Shown one piece after another: positions 1-7,992 of a DNA stretch of 12,947 nt. Positions within the stretch are counted from its first letter, which is position 1; the number at the start of each line of letters is the position of its first letter. The translations under genes and the position numbers were made by a program. The stretch comes from Rhizophlyctis rosea. Lineage: Eukaryota > Chytridiomycota > Chytridiomycetes > Rhizophlyctidales > Rhizophlyctidaceae. Below the pieces are notes generated by a model. The model saw only the letters and a program-made list of their open reading frames with translations, did no database searches and had not been told where the DNA came from. The stretch spans positions 1-12,947 of the forward strand of contig JADGJC010000636.1 in assembly GCA_027596075.1 (NCBI GenBank), given 5' to 3'.

Positions 1-747
1 TACTCCGGGTAATGCGTTCAGGGTCCTGGACATCGAGGCTTAGTGGGGCTCGTCCTTTGTATCACCCTGGAAGACCAAGAGGTCAAGGGTAAATCGGCCA
101 CAAACAACCTCCAACATTGCAAATCATGCAGGCCAAAACGTTTGCGTGGCTTTGCCACCAAGACGCAGTCATGGCATCTTGGGTGAGGCAACCCTCATCC
201 TGGGGGCAAATCTCAGGCGCGTGTAGGAAATGAATATCACCACAAATAAGAAGACGGCAAACGAAGGGGCTGTCTAAAATTATACTAAAGGTTTTATGAA
301 ATTGACGCGACTTGTATGATCTGACTAGGCATTCGGAGAATATGTCGGGATTTACGGTTTCCCCACTCCTCAACTTTGATGACTTCAATTTCAGAATAAT
401 ACTGTCTCATTGATGAAGGCAGGGGGGGGGGCAGGAATCAAGGAATGAGAATCGTTCTCGGTGACTTCGCGCAAAGTGGAGCGTGGCTGGCATTGAAACT
501 GTAAATATTTGAAAGTACAAAGCCACTTGAACTCCAGTTTCAAGTTTTGCCTGCCATCAAGCGAACCGCACCACGCGATGTCACGTTTGATGGTTGTAGA
601 ACAAGGTGATGGTTGTAGATCAGGTTAAAGAAGGGTTCTCAAAGACTGAGCATCTAGCATGTGAACAATTTTGTAAAGAGGCTATTGTACATCGTGATAA
701 CAATACTCAAATAGATGATATTGTATAGTTCCCGAATGTCGCTCACA
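1..747. other. Left flank without an identifiable gene
   Basis: I see no recognisable gene here. The longest open stretch is on the minus strand at about 83-388 (roughly 100 codons). It has no family motif, no clear ATG and no obvious partner exons, so I do not call it. The stretch also holds a run of ten G at 422-431 and a 13-base direct repeat at 588-600 and 607-619. The part from about 620 to 747 lies just downstream of the first velvet gene and should contain its 3' untranslated region and termination signals, but I could not pick out a convincing polyadenylation site. Confidence 0.4.
588..619. repeat. 13-base direct repeat, two copies
   Basis: The sequence TGATGGTTGTAGA occurs at 588-600 and again at 607-619, so the two copies start 19 bases apart. 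No gene overlaps them. It is probably a small local duplication, with no function that can be argued from sequence. Confidence 0.7.
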
Positions 748-1904
748 TTACTTTAAAGATTGTCGGTTGGTGGGCCGCATGGCAAGTACTCCTTGTGAAT
801 ACAGAGAACTCGACAATTCTGTACACTTGATGAAATAGTAAATAGTGTCCCTAAACCGTTATCACCTGGCTTATGGAATTAAACAGGCTGAAGGCAAAGT
901 CGACCGTCTACCTTAAGATTTCCTGGGAACTGCTTGGCTCGGTAGGAGGTGATTGCCGCGGATGTGACACTGGATTTCACCAGATTGATCCCCGCACTCC
1001 CAGAGAACAATGATGTGCTGGAAACTACAGTGAGATGAATGCAGGATGAATTTCATTGTGATTCTCCGCGGGACAAACCGACATCGACACTATTTCTCCT
1101 CACCTTATATCTCCCAGTTGGAATTTAATTCTGTAAACCCCGGGAATGCGTACGTACAGATTGGGAAAACAGAATACTAATCGTTCCGTTCCATCGCTAT
1201 CGGTGAAGGCAGTGGCACTAGCGACAAGCGCTCCTGCTAGGTCGTTGGTTGTGGTAGCATTTACACCTAGATCGGTGGGCTTCCCTCGACCGTTTGTCAT
1301 TGTCATTCTTTCATGCAAACCTGTCGAGTCCCAAAGGGATGCATGGCATATAAGCGTTGTCACATCCGCTTCTGCTATGGCCGTTTCATTGCCATTTTCG
1401 TCGAGGAAAAGTAACTCTACAACAGGTTGTCGATCTATTGGTCTCGGATCTAATGACATGGTAAGAGGCGAATAAGGAAGCAATAAGCATTTTGATGTTG
1501 TAAACAATTAGTGCCTGCGACTGAAAGGTATTTATACAGACCTGTGTTGGTGTAACCACAACATCGAGCCCGAGAAGGTTCCTGCAAGATTCGTAAACTG
1601 TGGTTCGCTTTTGATTAAAGGCGTATCCCTTATTTGAGTGAAACAAGGGTTGCAACAGTCAAAAGGATACTTTCCTGAAACTGGTCTTTGGACTATTAGT
1701 GGTAGGTGAACCGCAACATAGAAAGAAGCGAAGTGATCCACAACAGAATGAATAGAGTGTCAGTTACATGAAGCGGCACAGGACCATCATCACCACTACC
1801 AAGCAATAGGTTTTGACCTGACATCAGACGAATCACCTTGTGGGAGGGGACTTCGGCAGTTTGTGCGAAGTTCCTATCTGGTTCATTTCCCCTGCAGAGA
1901 GCAT
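748..1904 (-). CDS. Velvet-domain regulator, copy 1 (five-exon model, first exon tentative)
   Basis: Velvet proteins are fungal nuclear regulators with an NF-kappaB-like fold that bind DNA as dimers and control development and secondary metabolism. Firm exons are 1597-1542, 1449-1104, 1017-905 and 818-748, with introns of 92, 86 and 86 bases that keep frame. The domain is visible in order: LRILQEPSRARCCGYTNT, DPRPIDRQPVVEL, a central part with LICHASLWD and FTDSDGTERLVFCFP, YRIKFQLGDI, then SVTSAAITSYRAKQFPGN and a last segment LSSSLYSQGVLAMRP before TAA at 750-748. These match the family blocks for QxPxRAR-CG, RPID-PPVV, FPDLSV, KxFPG and the final QGV strand. The 5' end is unsure: an ATG exon at 1904-1837 ends in the required phase and gives 217 residues, but implies a first intron of 239 bases. 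Which velvet subfamily (VeA, VelB, VelC or VosA type) it belongs to cannot be told by eye. Confidence 0.85.
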
Positions 1905-3622
1905 CTTGGGGTGCCGCCGATTAGCAAATATTGATATGTAGAGCAAGAGACCAAGCGTTTGGATATGCTGGATATAAGGCACCGAACAGTCCAAGTTTCA
2001 ATCGAACGTGGTGTCTTCAAAAGTTTGCTGAGAATGGAGCAGTTGATACATGTCAGTCCATCAACTTTCATAGTCGCTTCAGCATCATGCAATATCGCTG
2101 GTTGGTTCCTGAAAGCCGGTCTCCCATTCTGGCTCCATGTCGCCCCCATGTCACTTTAGTTGTGGAGTTCCCCACTCCCGGTCTTACCGCGGTGTCGTTT
2201 CTTTCACTTAGCCCCATTTCCAAGAGAACGTCCCGTGAGATTGATAAGGGACGAGTGCACCAACCGCACAAACCTTCAGATGAACGTAAAAGAGCACAAG
2301 TCAAACCGCAGGCGCATACTCTAGTGTCTCTGATGGTTGTGATGCAAATTCCTGCACAGGTCCTGGGCACATTTTGTGCCCTCGGAACCACCCTTCGCTG
2401 GACCGGAGACCCTGCAGGCAAGCGAACGCGTCCCACATGCGAAGGTCAAGCCATAATGGTAAGGGATTTCCGGGCACGCCCTTTGGTCCCTTGTTGAGAA
2501 TATTTGAACTCATCTTCCATCCTGATTGTGTAATATTGCCATCCGCCCATGTTCAATATTTGTCACCCTTTGTTTTTAGGAAATAAATTAGGGGCAAACA
2601 TGGACTGCAAACTATACATTACCAAAACTCATAACGTAAGGAATATATAGGTTACTGTGCCCTAAAATCGGGAACTAGTGAGGGAAGGGTTTAGCCCCTC
2701 CCACTCCCTTGACACCAACACCAGCCCTGCACTAACCATCACCTCCCCAATCTTCTTACATTCCTTCGCATATGCCAAACCACACGCGTTGCAAAGTCTA
2801 TACATTCACATAAACAAATACAAATCAGGGAACATAATGTACGAGGGATTCAGAAGGCACAAATTACGTTTTATGTCCTGCAGGCCCTTTTCTCCACTCA
2901 GGACTCTTCTTCGTCCCACATTGTCGGCAGAGTCGGTTTGAGAGAATACCTCGTGTTTTTTTCTTAAATCTGAAAAGGCACCAGAAGAAATGCCTGCACG
3001 TTCGTAGGGAAATGGATATGTCTTCCTTCGGTGAAGCAAGTGGAGCAGCACGTCCAATCCTGTGCTTGAATTATGCGACGACATGTACATACGTTTTGTT
3101 CCATAAATGTCCCCTTGGATTGACACTTATTTCCTTGGAGGCATGCTAGATGGCATCTTCCTGATTACAGATGCATGAACAGAGATGACCAATAGCAAAA
3201 GCGAATCGAATTCCGGGTTCGTCAGATGTTAACATTCTTGTGGGCGAGTTCCACTGGTCTCGCTCGGATTGCGTGGACGACCAATGTTCTCGCATACATG
3301 ACGATAAAGACAACTCGCGACTGTGTTTTTGAACAGGTGGCACTTGATTTATGTTATACCTAAACTGCATTGTGTTCCCCCATATGTCATCCGCATAACA
3401 GGGAACAAGGATGATAGAAGTAGGGAACTCCCCATTCATGTCAAATTGCTATAACTTCAGCCGTTCTGGAGAAGATTGGGTCTAGTGGATGGAAAGAGTT
3501 GCATTGACCGATCGAAATGATGAACAGGAAAGACTTTTTCCATACCTGTCGCTGCCGCCGATATCTCATTCGGTCATCGATCTTCCCAGTTCCCCCTTGT
3601 GACGTCGCATCAAATTTACTCC
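1905..3622. other. Intergenic stretch between the two velvet genes, no gene identified
   Basis: Several open frames cross each other here. The longest is a plus-strand frame at 1931-2497 (188 codons), and there are minus-strand frames at 2301-2513, 2806-3126 and 3146-3439. None shows a recognisable domain, a conserved motif or a convincing set of splice partners. The left end (about 1905-2100) should hold the promoter of the first velvet gene, and the right end (about 3400-3622) the 3' region of the second. Decayed gene fragments are possible but cannot be named. Confidence 0.4.
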
Positions 3623-4797
3623 TTATGCACAAAGTCGTTTGGACAACTGTGTAGGCTTCATTTCGAAAGCGCAAGGAAGTGTTCCAATCAGTTCTTGCCA
3701 ACATGTTCCACGCAACTGTAATGATAGGGAGTCAATACCTTCAAGGTCCCGGGGAATTGCTTTGGGGTATATGATGTGAAGAGCTCGGATGTCACGCTGG
3801 CCTTGACGGAATTGATGCCGGTGCGCATTGTTGTAAAAGTTGACCTAGAGGAAATATTCAGTGACATGGCGTCAATCGATAATCTGAAATATATCGCAGG
3901 AGACGTTTCTTTCTCACCTGATGTCAATCAATTGAAAATGGATGGTGTACTGCCCAGGCAGTCGCACAAACAGTTCCGGAAAACAAAACAACAACCTCAT
4001 AGTCCCATCCGTGTCCGTGAAAGAAAAGGGCGTAGCAACAAGCGATCCCAGAAGAACACCAGCCACACCACCGTCGACATTTCCTTGATCATTCCGTGAT
4101 CGCCTCCCCTTAAACAGCATGCGTTCTTCCGCGCCTTTGGAATCACGCAAGGTGGCATGGCATACAAGAGTTACCCCCTCCCCCTCGATTATTTGCGTTT
4201 CGTTACCAAGATGGTCAAGAAGCAGCAACTGAACAACGGACTGGTGGCTAATGGCTCTGAAATGGGGTCCTAAAGGCGACAAGCAAGATGAACACGAGAA
4301 CCTCAAGAATGTACTAACAAGTAAATAATGGCTCGCGGAGAACACAAACACCTTTGGTTCCAAATCCACAAGTTCGAGCCCTTGACGGGTATTGTAGCAT
4401 GCGCAGACTATAGAGAGGACTGATTTAGTAAGGCATTTGCACGTCCCTTCACTGCAGGAGTATGGTACTTTCCAGTATGTAGCGTCCAGCCTTGATGGAA
4501 GCAATCAAAAGAGGAAGGGCATTCGCGAGCAAATGTAGTGGAATAACAAACGAAGTTAAGCAAAATCAACCGATGATAAAATAATGAAGTGGCCTCGGGC
4601 TTTCCACAGTTCCGGATATTGAGCTTTGATTACCTTTCTGAGTACCGAATCGGACTCAAGGTGTTGATCAATGTGTGGATCGAAGGAAGAGTCGGTTTCA
4701 TTGTAGGATGGACGGTGCAGTATGGAGGGCTACCGTCGGGTATGACATTTTGTGAAAGCGTGGGGGAAGCGGGCACCAACGGATCGCTCGACATCAT
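3623..4797 (-). CDS. Velvet-domain regulator, copy 2, with stop codon in the last conserved segment
   Basis: This is a tandem paralogue of the velvet gene at 748-1904. Exons: 4797-4634 (tentative), 4407-4352, 4268/4269-3918, 3844-3739 and 3655-3623, giving 237 codons with every phase satisfied. Visible blocks are LRMLQYPSRARTCGFGTK, SVVQLLLLDHLGNE, LVCHATLRD, FTDTDGTMRLLFCFPELFV, YTIHFQLIDI, SVKASVTSELFTSY and KQFPGTLK. The tentative first exon starts at an ATG pair at 4797-4792 and encodes a Pro/Ser-rich leader containing TLPSIHTLINTLSPIRYSE. It ends in the phase the next exon needs, after a 226-base intron. In the last exon PTQLSKRLCA is followed by TAA at 3625-3623. The neighbour has CAA (Gln) there, and the downstream codons still read GVNLMRR, so the final strand appears cut off by a C-to-T change. 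The block that reads RPID in copy 1 is RAISH here. It may be a truncated but working protein or a young pseudogene. Confidence 0.8.
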
Positions 4798-4865
4798 TTG
4801 GTACGTCTGGAAACGACTGGATATGTGACGGGCTGGCTATAGTGGCACTGCGTGCGAGCATGTTT

Positions 4866-5140
4866 TTATATGTATATATTCTCGTGGTCTCCTTCCGCCC
4901 AGCCCACCTCGCCAGCCATCCAACCTTCCATGTCCCGATGAATACATTGCAGTCTCGCACAATGCCAAAGCAGCAATGTCCCATCCTACCCAATACTCGT
5001 TCCAGAATTAGGTTTTGACTATTGGACATCACCATGGAGATACTATTCCTTACCACTGGTTCAAATTGTTGGCCCGCTGTGCCCAGAACTGTTCCATTGT
5101 GGAGCAATGTTTGGAAGACGTCCCGCTGTCCTGGTCCACC
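4866..5140 (-). CDS. Possible end of an unknown spliced gene
   Basis: I do not recognise this. A minus-strand frame ending in QTLLHNGTVLGTAGQQFEPV reaches a good GTAAGG donor at 5053. A 68-base intron with an internal CTAAT branch-like site ends at an AG at 4986. The frame then continues for 40 codons (DGTLLLWHCARL onward, ending HENIYI) to TAA at 4868-4866. The splice phase fits, and the signals are better than chance would usually give, but no family is evident and the upstream exons are missing. It would lie just upstream of the second velvet gene on the same strand. Chance remains a serious alternative. Confidence 0.2.
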
Positions 5141-5526
5141 ATTTCTTCATTGCATTACCTCATGGTGAATGGAATTCTCTGGGATGCGAAAGCCTTCCCG
5201 TAGACAGCGCTGCCGAATATCCTTTCGCCCTGTAACGTACAGGGGCAGAAGACTGTAAAAAGGAAGGCATCCACCTGCAGATCTTGGAGTTCATTCGGCT
5301 GGGGCGTTATTTCTCACATGGAGCCATGGTGGGTGTTGAGCAGAAGGACCGTTCTGTTTGTTTGCATTGCGAAATGAAGGATAATGGCGCCAACTTTTTG
5401 CAAGGGTTGAACGAAGACCGCCAGCCACTGTCTGGCCACAGGGGTGGCTTCTTACATAACCCTACAACACAAATGCGATCTGACCATGATGCGAGAATGT
5501 GAAAGATGTTGTATAGTGATGAATGA

Positions 5527-5814
5527 GCAGGGAAGTATATAACCACTTCGGCCTCCCGTGACATCTTATTCATTTTTGAATTCAAGATCCCATATGTACG
5601 TAACCCTGTTGCTGTTTGCGTCGATGCTTACGTGGCACCAACAAAAAGTCAACTGAAGGACACCACTGGCGCTAGTCATCGAAAAGGCGTTTGTGCAATA
5701 CATAGTTTGATTTATAAATGGGTACAACTAGCACAGGACGATGATATTTATAAGCAGATATGCCTCTCCCACAAAGTCACATCAGCGGCTCGGAGAATCA
5801 ATGAACATAACTAG
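5527..5814 (+). CDS. Unassigned open frame, possible terminal exon
   Basis: An open frame of 95 codons runs to a TAG at 5812-5814. It has no methionine codon, so if real it is a downstream exon. It could be entered through an AG at 5529-5530. Its composition looks like a soluble protein: a hydrophobic start (DILFIFEFKIPYVRNP), then SQLKDTTGASHRKG and a charged helical tail with IYKWVQLAQDDDIYKQI. A second plus-strand frame at 5284-5502, entered after CCTGCAG at 5280, could be an earlier exon, but I found no splice that joins the two in frame. I know no matching family. Confidence 0.25.
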   Translation, partial: AGKYITTSASRDILFIFEFKIPYVRNPVAVCVDAYVAPTKSQLKDTTGASHRKGVCAIHSLIYKWVQLAQDDDIYKQICLSHKVTSAARRINEHN

Positions 5815-5885
5815 TTCGGGAATACAATAATCTTTAATGATATGCTTTGTGGACTGCAAACGTTTCTGGATTCACCTGACGCAGG

Positions 5886-6179
5886 TCAATCTTCAACTCT
5901 TTCCAACATTTGGGCGGCTGCTTCCAACCTGCCCAGGTTCCGTGGCTGGAGTTGTGTTTGAGAGGAGTGAGATGTACCCGTGGTTTGCGACATGTTGCCG
6001 CCACTTCGTTGCTCTGCTAAGGGAAGGTAACGGTTTACACCTCCCGATCGAGTTTCTGAACTTTCGGTAGGTTGATCCAGCGAGGCAAGAGTGTTGCGTA
6101 GACTGCCGATTTCGACGCCTATGTGCTGCAGTGCCTTATCAACGTGTCCAGAAGACATAGATTTCCTTTCATTATGCAT
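5886..6179 (-). CDS. Small hypothetical protein, 97 residues
   Basis: An ATG at 6179-6177 opens a 97-codon frame, ending in TGA at 5886. An in-frame stop lies a few codons upstream, so this ATG is the only start without a splice. The product is polar: a helix-like part near residues 10-35 (VDKALQHIGVEIGSLRN), a Ser/Thr/Gln/Gly-rich middle, and a second helical stretch at the end (LGRLEAAAQMLERVED). This looks like a coiled-coil or disordered regulatory protein rather than an enzyme. No signal peptide or membrane segment is visible. It may also be one exon of something larger, or a chance frame. Confidence 0.3.
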   Translation of the reverse strand: MHNERKSMSSGHVDKALQHIGVEIGSLRNTLASLDQPTESSETRSGGVNRYLPLAEQRSGGNMSQTTGTSHSSQTQLQPRNLGRLEAAAQMLERVED

Positions 6180-6330
6180 TTCTAATCCGGCTACGGCTCA
6201 GGGAGTCGCAAAGTTGCAAAGTTGCGGTGCCTGTTGGACGGCGTTTCCTGCAGAAGGCGAATATGCACGACTCCAAGCGTACCAGGTCGTCCAGATAATC
6301 AGCCACAGATAGTTATCGTCAGGGATATGA

Positions 6331-6580
6331 CGTATCCGGGTATTCACCCTCCGACATGATTCCGGAGCCATCGGCAATGAAGATCGCGTACGCGTGTCAA
6401 ATCTATGTTTGTCCAATCGGAATAGTCCGAAACGCGTTCCAGACTGAAAAGAAGATTCCATCAGAAGCACTCCTCGAAGGAATTCTTCCTGGAGTCAAAG
6501 TGGGTTCTGGATTGCAGATAGTCATTGGCGTGGAAAATACTGAGGAAGATGTCAGTGATGAAGAACCTGGAACCAGTTGA
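6331..6580 (+). CDS. Unassigned terminal exons, possible spliced fragment
   Basis: A plus-strand frame at 6331-6393 (ending AIGNEDRVR) can be joined through a 49-base GT-AG gap (6394-6442) to 6443-6580. The second part reads TEKKIPSEALLEGILPGVKV, then GSGLQIVIGVE and an acidic tail NTEEDVSDEEPGTS before TGA. The acidic C-terminus and the alternation of hydrophobic residues resemble real protein, but no family is recognised. The stop lies about 35 bases from the edge of the broken kinase exon on the opposite strand, so this may be part of the sequence into which that fragment was placed, or which replaced its 3' part. Confidence 0.22.
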
Positions 6581-6613
6581 ACCCAATTAGATGCAGAAAG
6601 GGGCGTGCGAGTA

Positions 6614-6797
6614 GGCCCACGCTGAGGGTGGTGATCAACCCAACAAACACACCAAGCCGAGCGACGAAACTGTCGAGTTTGTGATATCAACGGTAACATG
6701 GTATCATCTCGGACAATGGTCCTTCTTCAACCGACAACCGACTCCTCTTTGCTGTGGAGGAAGTGATTGGTTGTTCGTGTCTGCGGTTCGAGTCCAT
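6614..6797 (-). pseudogene. Broken copy of histidine-kinase first exon
   Basis: This is a second copy of the first exon of the kinase gene at 7993-11511. It starts with ATG at 6797-6795 and reads EQPITSSTAKR, VEEGPLSEM, then a TGA at 6689-6687, then YHKLDSFVARLGVFVGLI and LSVGLLA. The full gene has EQPVTSSMAKK, VEEGRSSEM, Trp and YHKLDSLVARLG at the same places. By hand, 60 of 73 bases match between 6614-6686 and 11331-11403. The stop replaces the Trp codon (TGG to TGA). Similarity ends within the first membrane segment at about 6614 and nothing of the sensor or kinase domains follows, so this is a truncated remnant. It could be a partial duplication or the last trace of a second full kinase gene. 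Confidence 0.8.
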
Positions 6798-7992
6798 GTT
6801 TTCTGCATGGACTTTGCACACTATGATTGAAGATTGAATGTCTTGGTCGGATGAGTGGGTGCAATGCAAAGTCACGTGCTGCCTTTGAAACCTTGAGTGA
6901 CTCATCCACTATAAACGTTAACGTACATGTTGCGCCGCGATTGTGTGGATTTTCGATGCAACGTCCATAAATGAGTGAAAAATTGATGAATCAGTGGCCT
7001 GTCGGCCGCAAAACGTAATTGAATTCCTGAGTCACTTATGAGCCTGTGCGGATCGATAGTGGGGTATTCTTTGGAAATGTTCTCACAATGGTTGTTGAGA
7101 GAACTGCAAATTCGCCGTTGTTCTGCGTGCTATAAGCAATTCGGAGTGTCACCTTCACTATCCACACTAACGTCGATTGCCGCGGCCTACAGACTTCTCT
7201 ATCGTTTGGAAGCACTGTTGATGCTAAAGGAAAAATGATATTGAGGTACAGATTGCGACCTATCAAACATTTTGCAAACTTGGTTAACAAGTCGCTTATA
7301 CATGGTTATGTTATCCTAGTGGAGGAACTTCTCGTCGAAACGATAGGAATTACCAGTTTAATAACGAATCCTCACATTTAACGTGCGGTCATATCCACAA
7401 TTTCGTGCTCTGCCACATGTATATAAAGTCTGAATTCATCGGAGTACACAATGTTCCTTCATGGACAACCTTCGTCAAAATAAATGTAAATTTCTTAAGG
7501 CTCAAGGCTTCAAGCCGCTCTATATAATATAGAAAGGATGAATTGTAGGAAACTTATAACCTCGTATTGCCCCGTAAATACCAATACTTAGCCATTGAAC
7601 GTGATGTAGAGCAGGGTGATTTCACAAAAACTTGTTCTCGAGCCTGTTCTACTTGTTCGTTCCTTCCTCGTTGCAGCGGGCAACCTCCATTTCGTGTCAT
7701 TCGAATGCCAAAATCTGTAATTCTGGTGTTGCCATTATGATCAATAAAGGTCCGTCGTACCGATTGAAGGTTCGCAAAAGGTTATGTGTAACTTGGAACT
7801 TGGTTACAGTATATTTGTACACTTAGCATGATCGGTCATGGAGAACTGAATCCCCAGGATATGTACTAAACCCCGCAAGCCAGTGCTGCTGCGAAGTTGA
7901 CCACCATTGATATTTACAGGATGAGGGTTGATGGAAATCATCCGAAGGCACTTTTGTCATTTCGATTGACTTTCATTCTCCTCCAGCGCTCC
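6798..7992. other. Gene-poor stretch, no gene identified
   Basis: I find no supported gene here. A plus-strand ATG frame at 7038-7238 (66 codons) and a minus-strand frame at 7036-7290 overlap each other, and neither shows a known motif. From about 7300 to 7900 the sequence is relatively AT-rich with frequent stops in all frames. Around 7900-7992 lies the downstream side of the kinase gene, whose stop is at 7995-7993. Confidence 0.4.

Noticed and set aside
422..431. Run of ten G as a possible G-quadruplex
   Set aside because: A single homopolymer run without other G-tracts nearby. No structural claim is justified.
1146..1475. Plus-strand frame of 109 codons over the first velvet gene
   Set aside because: It is the antisense shadow of the main velvet exon, which has strong family conservation.
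1931..2497. Plus-strand open frame of 188 codons, the longest simple frame near the left end
   Set aside because: No domain or motif, basic/Pro-rich mixed composition, and opposing frames of similar quality overlap it. Length alone is not enough in an intron-rich genome.
3441..3704. Minus-strand frame of 87 codons following the second velvet gene, with a velvet-like ending (TSLRFRNEA)
   Set aside because: No splice connects it in phase to KQFPGTLK, whereas acceptor 3656 gives PTQLSKRLCA in phase and aligned in length with copy 1.
4589..4828. Plus-strand frame of 79 codons near 4600-4830
   Set aside because: It overlaps the tentative first exon of velvet copy 2 on the other strand and shows no motif of its own.
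4900..4985. CIHRDMEGWM, superficially like the HRD loop of protein kinases
   Set aside because: No other kinase blocks (Gly loop, Lys, DFG) are present nearby in any frame.
6060..6110. SLRNTLASLDQPT in the small minus-strand protein resembles IRQILASLDPST of the kinase sensor
   Set aside because: Only a few residues match, the spacing from the broken kinase exon does not fit the gene, and flanking bases do not align.
6270..6353. Short plus-strand reading PQIVIVRDMTYPGIHPP, faintly like the Argonaute/Piwi motif GADVTHP
   Set aside because: No catalytic residues or further Piwi blocks follow in any frame, so the resemblance is most likely chance.
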